DNA from: Actinomadura sp. KC216
Lineage (GTDB): Bacteria > Actinomycetota > Actinomycetes > Streptosporangiales > Streptosporangiaceae
Reading direction: 5' to 3'
NCBI RefSeq assembly: GCF_004348535.1
Contig: NZ_SMJX01000039.1
Location: 1-40,773, forward strand
Length of the DNA: 40,773 nt
Shown here: positions 7,065-13,317 of the stretch, in pieces
How positions within the stretch are numbered: position 1 is the stretch's first letter
Layout: each line of letters begins with the position of its first letter
Program-made: the position numbers and the translations under genes
The notes under the pieces: generated by a model
Database searches by the model: none
Seen by the model: only the letters and a program-made list of their open reading frames with translations
Told to the model about the DNA's origin: nothing

Positions 7065-7423
7065 TGTCGCACCCGGCCCCGGCCTCCGCCAAGCCCGACA
7101 TCACTTACGAGACGTTCTCAGAAATCGAGCTGCGCACCGCCGACGTCATAGGCGCCGAGTATTTCAGGGGAAAACCCAACCTGATCCTGCTCTCCGTCGA
7201 CCTCGGGTACGAGCAGACGCAGATGATCGTCGGGAAGGGGCTCCCGGACCTTTACGAGCCCGCCGACATCATCGGCCGGCAGGTGATCTGGATGGCCAAT
7301 CTGAAACCGAAGAAGATCATGGGAGGCATGTCCAAGGGGATGATCGTCGCGGTAGGTGACAACCGGGTCGACGGCTTGGTCGTTCCCGAGCGCCGCGCCG
7401 ATCCGGGGGCCCGCGTTCAATGA
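7064..7423 (+). CDS. Stand-alone tRNA-binding OB-fold protein (Trbp111/CsaA/MetRS-beta type)
   Basis: The 119-residue protein is a single tRNA-binding domain. It starts with YETFSEIELRTADVIGAEYF (the usual 'F.kvDlRVg.I..aE' strand), continues with GYEQTQMIVGKGL and IIGRQVIWMANLKPKKIMGGMSKGMIVA, and closes with VVPERRADPGARV. These match the Trbp111/CsaA and MetRS C-terminal families, which dimerise and bind the outer corner of tRNA without sequence reading. ATG 7064 overlaps the previous stop (ATGA), so the two are translationally coupled. A MetRS-like body with its own tRNA-binding domain plus this free copy next to a tRNA gene suggests a ribonucleoprotein around that tRNA; this is inference. 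Confidence 0.85.
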   Translation: MSHPAPASAKPDITYETFSEIELRTADVIGAEYFRGKPNLILLSVDLGYEQTQMIVGKGLPDLYEPADIIGRQVIWMANLKPKKIMGGMSKGMIVAVGDNRVDGLVVPERRADPGARVQ

Positions 7424-7485
7424 TGCGCCGGGCGAGCGCGCGGGCGTCACCCGATCCGGCCGGCGCCGTAGAAGCAGGCGGAAAC

Positions 7486-7836
7486 ATGAAGGTGCTGTTC
7501 GTCTTTCACGATTCACCGTACGGAACAGAACGTACCTACAACGGGCTGCGCTGGGCGAAACAGCTCGCTGAGCGTGAGGACACCGAGGCTCGGATCTACC
7601 TCTTCGGTGATGCCGTCATAGCGGCTGCCGCCGAACAGAGAACCCCTACCGGTTCCCACAACATCGGCAAGATGGTCGACCAGTTCGCCTCACTGGGCGG
7701 CGAGGTCGGAAGCTGCAAGACCTGCCTCAACGCCCGCGGGATCATGAGCGAGCGGCTCCGGGATTCCACCCGCCTCGCCTCGGTGGCGGATCTCGGCGAA
7801 TGGACGGTCTGGGCGGACAAAGTCATCAACGTGTGA
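7486..7836 (+). CDS. DsrE/YchN-family sulfur (or selenium) relay protein
   Basis: The 116-residue protein opens with MKVLFVFHDSPYGTERTYNGLRWA and YLFGDAV, the beta-alpha start and nucleotide-like loop of the DsrE/DsrF fold. GSCKTCLNARG carries the cysteine pair at the site where DsrE-like proteins hold persulfide. DsrE-type domains occur in selenium-linked proteins such as YedF beside selD, which fits this neighbourhood. ATG 7486 is chosen because a purine-rich AGGCGGAAAC precedes it and it gives the normal family start; an overlapping ATG at 7420 would add a non-homologous 22-residue leader. It may pass S or Se between carriers in the cytoplasm. Confidence 0.8.
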   Translation: MKVLFVFHDSPYGTERTYNGLRWAKQLAEREDTEARIYLFGDAVIAAAAEQRTPTGSHNIGKMVDQFASLGGEVGSCKTCLNARGIMSERLRDSTRLASVADLGEWTVWADKVINV

Positions 7837-7842
7837 CCCTGG

Positions 7843-8505
7843 ATGCGGGCGATGGAGGATCTGGCGCGCAAGGCCGCGCTGTACGAGCAGTTCGCCCGGG
7901 TGGGCAAGGCGCTGGCGAGCCCCGTACGCCTGGAGCTCCTGGACCTGCTCGCCCAGACCGAGCGCAGCGTGGAAGAACTGGCCGGCGCGGCGGGCATGAA
8001 GATCAGCAACACCTCCGCCCAGCTGAAGCTCATGGCGTCGGCGGGCCTGCTCACGGCCCGGCGCTCCGGTACCCGGGTCTACTACCGGCTCGCGGACGAG
8101 CAGGTGATCAGCCTGATGAACCAGGTGAAGGAGTTCGCCGGCGCCAGGATCGCCGAGGTGGAGCAGGCCGCGCGCGAGTACCTGGGTGACATCGCCGCCC
8201 TGGAACCGATGGCCTGCGACGAGCTGGCCAGGCAACTGGCCGGAGGCGATGTCGTCGTGCTGGACGTCCGCCCCGAACCCGAGTACGCGGCGGGGCACAT
8301 CCCCGGTGCGATCAGCGTCCCCCACGACCAGCTGGCCGCGAGGCTGGCCGACCTGCCGGTCGGCACGGAGATCGTCGCGTACTGCCGGGGCCGCTATTGC
8401 GTTCTCGCGCCGGACGCCGTCCGGACGCTGCGCGATCACGGATACGCCGCTCGCGTGCTGGACGGCGGGCTGCCCGAGTGGCGGCGGTCGCAGGCCCTGA
8501 CGTAG
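7843..8505 (+). CDS. ArsR-type HTH regulator fused to a rhodanese domain (copy 1)
   Basis: The 220-residue fusion has an ArsR winged helix at about 12-95 (GKALASPVRLELLDLLAQTERSVEELA, ISNTSAQLKLM, wing RRSGTRVYYRL). A rhodanese domain follows at about 122-215 (VVLDVRPEPEYAAGHIPGAISVP). The active-site loop is YCRGRYC with catalytic-position Cys181 and a second Cys186. The family is known as persulfide/sulfur-responsive or redox repressors; with selD and selA nearby it could sense a selenium or sulfur species on the rhodanese Cys. It lies 6 nt after the DsrE gene, so it belongs to the selD-to-here operon. A paralogue sits at 16545-17204. ATG 7843 is used; ATG 7852 is also possible. Confidence 0.88.
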   Translation: MRAMEDLARKAALYEQFARVGKALASPVRLELLDLLAQTERSVEELAGAAGMKISNTSAQLKLMASAGLLTARRSGTRVYYRLADEQVISLMNQVKEFAGARIAEVEQAAREYLGDIAALEPMACDELARQLAGGDVVVLDVRPEPEYAAGHIPGAISVPHDQLAARLADLPVGTEIVAYCRGRYCVLAPDAVRTLRDHGYAARVLDGGLPEWRRSQALT

Positions 8506-8529
8506 GGGAGAGGAGCCGGGGAGCGGCGC

Positions 8530-8549
8530 GTGGCCGCCAGGCGGGCCAC
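8530..8549. terminator. Candidate bidirectional terminator
   Basis: GTGGCC (8530-8535) pairs with GGCCAC (8544-8549) over an 8-nt loop, and the whole stretch is nearly palindromic. It lies in the 71-nt gap between the convergent ArsR-rhodanese and PhnD-like genes. Confidence 0.4.
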
Positions 8550-8576
8550 AGGAGGTCGAGCCGCCGCCCGCGAGGG

Positions 8577-9476
8577 TCAGACGCCCAGGCCGAATCTCTC
8601 GGCGTATCGGCGGATCTCGTCATAGTCGGACGGGCTCACCTTGGCATAGCTCTTCGCACGCAGCAGATCGAGCAGTGCGGGGTCGTCGATCCTGGTGAAG
8701 GCTCCGGTGATCTCCTGAATCGCCCGGGACCCGACCTCGGTCCGGACGACCCAGGGGTATCCGGTGACCCGGCGAGTCTCGATCGCCCGGAGCGCGCCCT
8801 TGGGGACCGATCCCTCTCCTTCGAGGCGATGGAGAATCCGGAGCTCGATTCCGCCGGCCTCCGTGGCACCGGTGAGGACCGACTGGGCCACCGCGTCATG
8901 TCCGCCCGTGAAGCTGACCTTCGACAGGGGCGGGCACGAGGCGGGGTCCCGCGAGTCGGCTTTCACGCCCGCGTCGGCCAGCATTGCGCGGGGATACAGG
9001 CTGCCGGACGTCGAGCTGATATCGCCGAAGGCGAAGGACGCCTTCGCCGCGACCAGGTCCGCGGTGGTCCGGTAGGCGGAGCCGCTCTTCACGACGACCG
9101 CGGAGAGGTATTCACGTGTTCCCGTTTCCCGGTCGATCTCGGTGACGACCGGTGTGAGCTTCACCTTGCGTTCGGCCTGGACGTAGGTCAGACCGCCGAG
9201 ATAGGCCAGGTCAAGGCGATCGGAGGCCAGTGCCTCCACCACTCCGGAATAGTCCGTGGCGACGAACAACTCGATTTCGGCATCGAGTTCGCGCTCCAGG
9301 TATGCCTGGAGCGGCTTGTAGCGCGCACGCTGCTTGTCAGGTGCGATGTTGGGTATGAGGCCGACCCGCAGCTTCTTCGGCACGCCCTTCTCGTTGACCG
9401 AAGCGCCGCCGGCCGAGCAGGCGACGAGAACGAGCAGAGATACCACGGCGGCAAGCGTGGCTAAGACGCGTTTCAT
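8577..9476 (-). CDS. PhnD-like oxyanion-binding lipoprotein of an ABC importer
   Basis: The 299-residue protein has a lipoprotein signal (MKRVLATLAAVVSLLVLVAC, lipobox ending at Cys20). A PhnD-type periplasmic-binding fold follows: LRVGLIPNIAPDKQRARYKPLQAYLEREL, then ATDYSGVVEALASDRLDLAYLGGLTYVQAE, FAFGDISSTSGSLYPRAML, and FTGGHDAVAQSVLTGATEAGG. PhnD relatives bind phosphonate, phosphite or other oxyanions, and a selenium-linked clade occurs beside selD in other bacteria. Uptake of selenate or selenite is therefore a fair guess here. It is transcribed away from the matching ATPase and permease genes (10080-11773) across a 603-nt regulatory gap. The start ATG 9476 gives a normal signal peptide. 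Confidence 0.85.
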   Translation of the reverse strand: MKRVLATLAAVVSLLVLVACSAGGASVNEKGVPKKLRVGLIPNIAPDKQRARYKPLQAYLERELDAEIELFVATDYSGVVEALASDRLDLAYLGGLTYVQAERKVKLTPVVTEIDRETGTREYLSAVVVKSGSAYRTTADLVAAKASFAFGDISSTSGSLYPRAMLADAGVKADSRDPASCPPLSKVSFTGGHDAVAQSVLTGATEAGGIELRILHRLEGEGSVPKGALRAIETRRVTGYPWVVRTEVGSRAIQEITGAFTRIDDPALLDLLRAKSYAKVSPSDYDEIRRYAERFGLGV

Positions 9477-10079
9477 GATGACCCCCGGTCACCCCGATTT
9501 TTTGAGTCCGCAGTCCGCCGTCATCGGCAGAGGACACGTCAATGCGAGTGCATCGGGGCTTCCAGGCCGGCAACCGCACAGTAACAAGGCACTGAACGAT
9601 CCAAAAGAGCCTACTTTTGCGTGGGCTGTCACGGACGGTGCATCTCTGCAGTTACGCGGCCTGACGGATGCACCGAAACCGGTATTAGTTGATCACCGAT
9701 TGGGCTCCGCTTCTGTTCGTGCCGTGCATCGTCCGTCACCCTGTGCTGACCTTCTTCATCCCTGGCTCCGGTACTGAAGAAGGACCGAGCCGAGACCTCC
9801 CGGCGAGGCCCGGGCCTCGCCGGCCGCCAATCCGCCGTGATCATGGCCGCCATCGGCCAACGTTATATAGTTCTTTAGATTACTGCTATGGTGACGCTCG
9901 GGTAGATCGGGATCGTCCTGGCCGGCGCCAGTATCCGACCCCTGTCTTCGGAGCCTGCATGAGCGGCACATCACGACCGCGCCACCACTTACCGGGCGAC
10001 CCGGGCCGCCCAGGCCCTCCTCACCGCCACCGCCCAGATCGCTTCCGCCATCGCGCGTGCGGTTCGGGGGGCTGACACG
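9477..10079. other. 603-nt intergenic region between divergent transporter genes
   Basis: No convincing gene is seen. It holds a palindrome at 9602-9619, an 8-bp inverted repeat GGTGCATC (9637-9644)/GATGCACC (9667-9674), and an AT-rich stretch around 9862-9893 (TTATATAG, TTTAGATTACT) that may be a promoter for the PhnC-like operon. Between 9963 and 10079 the PhnC frame is open back to a TGA at 9960 but has no start codon before GTG 10080. A short ATG frame at 9959-10075 is Pro/His/Arg-rich and not protein-like. Confidence 0.5.
9602..9619. promoter_or_regulatory. Candidate ArsR-type operator
   Basis: CAAAAGAGCCTACTTTTG has 6-bp perfect outer arms (9602-9607, 9614-9619). Its right half CTACTTTTG nearly equals the half-site CTACTTTTC (reverse strand, 17235-17243) in front of the second ArsR-rhodanese gene, so one regulator may act at both places. 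Confidence 0.4.
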
Positions 10080-10829
10080 GTGCGCCTCGAACTGACGAAC
10101 GTGACCGTGGAGCTCGGCACGCAGCGCCTGCGCGTGCTCGACGACTTATGCCTCGACGTCGGAGAGGGCGAGAGGGTCGCGTTGCTCGGCCCCTCCGGCG
10201 TCGGCAAGAGCACCTTGCTGCGGCTCATCGTCGGAGCACCGGCCGTCGCCCCCCGCACGGGCGCGGTCCGCGTCGACGGTGTCGACCCGTTCGGGCCCGA
10301 GCGCGAAGCCAACGTCGTCCGGCGGCAGACGGGGTTCGTCCGGCAGAGGGACGACCTGGTGCTCGGGCTCAGCGGCCGGACCAACGCCCTGATGGCGACC
10401 ACACCCGGCTGGAAGGCGGGGGACTGGCTCTCGGTGTTGCGGGGCAGAGCACCCCGTGACCTCGAAGCCGCGCTCACCGACCTCGCTCGCCACTACGGGA
10501 TCGAATCGCGCTTGAACGCCCGGGTCGAGGACCTCTCCGGAGGCCAGCGGCAGCGCGTCGCACTGGTGCGGGCGCTGCTTCCGCGTCCACGGCTGCTGCT
10601 TGCGGACGAGCCCACCTCCGGGCTGGACCCGGGGAACACCGACGTCGTCATGAGCGCGCTGCTGCGCCCCGGCGGCCCGACCCTCGTCCTCGCCACTCAC
10701 GACCTCGCGGTGGCGCGGAGACTTCCCCGGATCGTCGCGCTGCGGGACGGCCACATCGTCCATGACGGATCGCCTCCGGACGACGAGTCCTTGGCGCGCA
10801 TCTACGACCTCGAAGCCGAGGTGGGATGA
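10080..10829 (+). CDS. PhnC-like ABC transporter ATPase
   Basis: The 249-residue protein is a complete ABC ATPase: Walker A GPSGVGKST (37-45), Q-loop region TGFVRQRDDLVLGLSGRTNALM, signature LSGGQRQR (152-159), Walker B RLLLADEPTSGLD (171-183) and the H-loop THD. The VLGLSGRTNAL segment after the Q-loop and the general layout are like PhnC, the ATPase of phosphonate-type importers. It starts at GTG 10080. The permease gene follows after 80 nt, and the binding protein gene is divergent at 8577-9476. It would power uptake of the island's oxyanion, possibly selenate or selenite; this is inferred from context. Confidence 0.88.
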   Translation: MRLELTNVTVELGTQRLRVLDDLCLDVGEGERVALLGPSGVGKSTLLRLIVGAPAVAPRTGAVRVDGVDPFGPEREANVVRRQTGFVRQRDDLVLGLSGRTNALMATTPGWKAGDWLSVLRGRAPRDLEAALTDLARHYGIESRLNARVEDLSGGQRQRVALVRALLPRPRLLLADEPTSGLDPGNTDVVMSALLRPGGPTLVLATHDLAVARRLPRIVALRDGHIVHDGSPPDDESLARIYDLEAEVG

Positions 10830-10909
10830 GCGCCCGCGCGAGAGGCCATCACCTCGCGTAGCGAATCGCCAACGGCCGGCCGTCCCGGCGAACCCAGGGA
10901 GCACAAGGC

Positions 10910-11773
10910 GTGCCGAAGAGACAAGACACAGAGGCCAGCCGGGTACGCCGGATTCCAGCCGCTGAACCTCTGGCTCCTTCCCCGCCACCGCCGCGTACCC
11001 GGCATCGGCGGTTCCGCTGGTGGGCCGGGCTTCTCACCGTGGTCGCCGTCGTCTGGTCCCTGCGAGGCACCGACGTCGGTCTCGGGTCGCTCGTGCAAGG
11101 GCGGGAGGGCGCCGCCCGGCTCCTGACCGGCCTCGTTCCGCCCGACCTCAGCGAGCCCATGCTCAGGATGGTGGCCCAGGCCGCCTTCGAGACCCTGCAG
11201 ATATCGATCGCCGCGCTCTTCCTCGGCGCCCTGATGGGGCTGCCGCTCGCCGTCCTCATCGCCGGCAATGTTCGCGGCCCTCGCTGGCTCTCCTCGTCCG
11301 CGAGGGTCACCGCGGCGTTTCTCAGAGGGGTTCCCGAACTCCTCTGGGCGCTCCTGTTCGTCGCGACCGTCGGCCTCGGCCCGGCGGCCGGCGTCTACGC
11401 CGTCTCCCTCCACGCCGCCGGTCTCCTCGCGAAGCTCTGCTCGGAGCAACTGGAGGCCGTCGACCCGGCCCCGGTGGAGGCGATGAGACTGACCGGGGCC
11501 TCCCGGCACGCGACCATGCTGCTGGCCATCCTCCCTCAGGCCCGCAACGGGATCGTTTCGATCCTGCTCTACCAGTGGGAGTGCAATATACGCAGCTCGG
11601 CGATCATCGGTTTCGTCGGTGCCGGTGGCATCGGGCAGGCGCTCGGGATCTCATTGCGATTGTTCCGGTACGAAGAGCTCGCCACGCTGCTGGTGGCCGT
11701 GCTCATCCTGATTCTCGGTGTGGACCGCATTTCCCGTGGACTCCGCAGCCGCATGGGTGCGGCGACACGCTAG
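10910..11773 (+). CDS. PhnE-like ABC transporter permease
   Basis: The 287-residue membrane protein has a charged, proline-rich N-terminal tail (about 1-38) and then about six hydrophobic helices. The permease contact loop is visible as EAMRLTGASRHATMLLAILPQARNGIVSILLYQWECNIRSSAIIGFVGAGGIG, which is the EAA-type motif and exit segment of the PhnE family. The start is GTG 10910 with CAGGGA upstream. It lies 80 nt after the ATPase and 16 nt before the FeS subunit gene, so importer and oxidoreductase appear to share an operon. It is the membrane channel of the PhnCDE-like importer. Confidence 0.87.
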   Translation: MPKRQDTEASRVRRIPAAEPLAPSPPPPRTRHRRFRWWAGLLTVVAVVWSLRGTDVGLGSLVQGREGAARLLTGLVPPDLSEPMLRMVAQAAFETLQISIAALFLGALMGLPLAVLIAGNVRGPRWLSSSARVTAAFLRGVPELLWALLFVATVGLGPAAGVYAVSLHAAGLLAKLCSEQLEAVDPAPVEAMRLTGASRHATMLLAILPQARNGIVSILLYQWECNIRSSAIIGFVGAGGIGQALGISLRLFRYEELATLLVAVLILILGVDRISRGLRSRMGAATR

Positions 11774-11789
11774 CTGAAGGAGGTTTCGT

Positions 11790-12401
11790 ATGGCACGTTT
11801 GGGAATGCTCATCGATCTCAATACCTGTATCGGCTGCCACGCCTGCTCCGTAGCCTGCAAGGCGGAATTCGACGTTCCCCTGGGCAGCTTCCGGGACACG
11901 GTCAAGTACGTGGAGGACGGCGCCTACCCGAATGCCACCAGGCATTTCATTCCGGTCCTCTGCAATCACTGCGAGGACGCGCCCTGCCTCAACGCCTGCC
12001 CGACGGGTGCCGTCGTGCGGCTGGACGACGGTGAGATCACCATCGACGAAGGCGACTGCAATCTCAACCGCTTCTGCATGTCCGCCTGCCCCTATGGCGC
12101 GATCTACGTTGACGAGGACAAGAGCGCCGCCCAAAAATGCACCTTCTGTCAGCACCGGACGGAGGAGGGAAGGCAACCGGCATGCGTGGACGCCTGCCCC
12201 ACTGGTTGCCGGATCTTCGGGGATCTCGACGATCCCGACAGCAAGATCGCCAAAAAGGCGGCCCGGAGTGAGACCCGGTCCTGGAAGGAGGAGAAAGGTA
12301 CGCGGCCGCGCGTGCTCTATATCGATCCACGCGGAGCCCTCGACCTGATCGCGGACGAAGGCGTTCAGGTGGACACGTCCGGCGAGATGAGCGGTGACTA
12401 G
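11790..12401 (+). CDS. Four-cluster ferredoxin-type subunit of a molybdenum oxidoreductase (PsrB/SrdB/DmsB-like)
   Basis: The 203-residue electron-transfer subunit carries four cysteine groups: C13-C16-C19-C23, C58-C61-C66-C70, C90-C96-C100, and C117-C120-C132-C136. In the third group the usual second Cys is Asn93 (CNLNRFCMSACP), so one cluster has lost a cysteine ligand and may be 3Fe-4S or Asn-ligated. AAGGAGG precedes ATG 11790. The order FeS subunit, NrfD anchor, catalytic subunit is the same as srdBCA, the selenate reductase operon of Bacillus selenatarsenatis, and is also seen in polysulfide reductases. It would pass electrons between the membrane quinone pool and the catalytic subunit. 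Confidence 0.9.
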   Translation: MARLGMLIDLNTCIGCHACSVACKAEFDVPLGSFRDTVKYVEDGAYPNATRHFIPVLCNHCEDAPCLNACPTGAVVRLDDGEITIDEGDCNLNRFCMSACPYGAIYVDEDKSAAQKCTFCQHRTEEGRQPACVDACPTGCRIFGDLDDPDSKIAKKAARSETRSWKEEKGTRPRVLYIDPRGALDLIADEGVQVDTSGEMSGD

Positions 12402-12403
12402 CG

Positions 12404-13312
12404 ATGGCCTTCTCGGCCGCGAACGGCCATCCGCTCCCAGAACCGCCCTGGGGCGTTCTCCTCGCCGTCTACTTCGTCATGGTCGGCATCCCGAGTGGGA
12501 TCACGCTCTACGCCTGGTGGATCAACGTCCAGGGCGCAGCGGTCGCCGCGCCCGTCGAGCGCTATGGCTCGTGGGCCGCGCTCGGCATCCTCGCCGCCGC
12601 GAGCCTGTTGCTGGTCATGGACCTGGGGCGCCCGAGCCGCTTCTACCTCACGCTCACTCGCTTCGACAATCTCGGCTCTCCGATATCCGTCGGTGCGAAG
12701 CTCATAACGATCAAGATGGTGCTGCTGGCCATCGCCGTCTATGCCGTCGAACAGCGAAGACGTCGGCCCGAGCCTTCTGAAGGCCAGGTGCCGTCCCGCT
12801 TCGGTACGTGGTGCATGAAGGCGGTGCCCTACCTGCTCCTGGCCACGAGCTTCGCGCTCGCGATCTATCCGGTGTCCGTGCTGTCACGATCGTGGGCGTC
12901 CCCGCTGGCGCACACCAGCGGGGCGGCGCTCATCTTCCTTCTCACCGCGCTCCTGATGGGCGCGGCCGTCGTGATGCTGCTCTCGTCCCTCTTCCCGCCG
13001 GCGCCCGGCACCCGGGCCGACCGCCGATTCTGGAGGCGCGATCCGCTGGTCCTGCTCGGCTTCTACTGCGCGGCCCTGCTCTTCGAGGGCCTGTCCCTGC
13101 ACGGTGACCCCCCGAACCGCAGGCTGCTGGCCGAACTCCTGACAGGCGGCCTCGCGCCCGCGTTCTGGGGACTCGTGGTCTTCGTGGGCATCGCCGTCCC
13201 CGCGGCCGGCACCGCGCTCCGCTCCCGGCGCGCGGCCTGCTTCGTGGCCGGCACGGCGCTGCTCGTCGGCACCGCCGCGGCCCGCTACCTGGTCTTCGCG
13301 GCGGGGAGGTGA
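12404..13312 (+). CDS. NrfD/PsrC-type membrane anchor subunit
   Basis: The 302-residue integral membrane protein has about eight hydrophobic helices, starting with WGVLLAVYFVMVGIPSGITLYAW and later LGRPSRFYLTLTRFDNLGSPISVGAKLI, which matches the NrfD/PsrC 'LgRP.R......SpiS.Ga' pattern. This family exchanges electrons with menaquinone or ubiquinone for a DMSO-reductase-type enzyme. It begins 2 nt after the FeS subunit stop. Its own stop lies in the Shine-Dalgarno region of the catalytic subunit, so the three are tightly coupled. Confidence 0.9.
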   Translation: MAFSAANGHPLPEPPWGVLLAVYFVMVGIPSGITLYAWWINVQGAAVAAPVERYGSWAALGILAAASLLLVMDLGRPSRFYLTLTRFDNLGSPISVGAKLITIKMVLLAIAVYAVEQRRRRPEPSEGQVPSRFGTWCMKAVPYLLLATSFALAIYPVSVLSRSWASPLAHTSGAALIFLLTALLMGAAVVMLLSSLFPPAPGTRADRRFWRRDPLVLLGFYCAALLFEGLSLHGDPPNRRLLAELLTGGLAPAFWGLVVFVGIAVPAAGTALRSRRAACFVAGTALLVGTAAARYLVFAAGR

Positions 13313-13317
13313 ACCCC

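Noticed and set aside
9629..9853. Small minus-strand frame of 74 residues between the transporter genes
   Set aside because: It has no ribosome binding site and no family features, and it overlaps the regulatory repeats; treated as intergenic.
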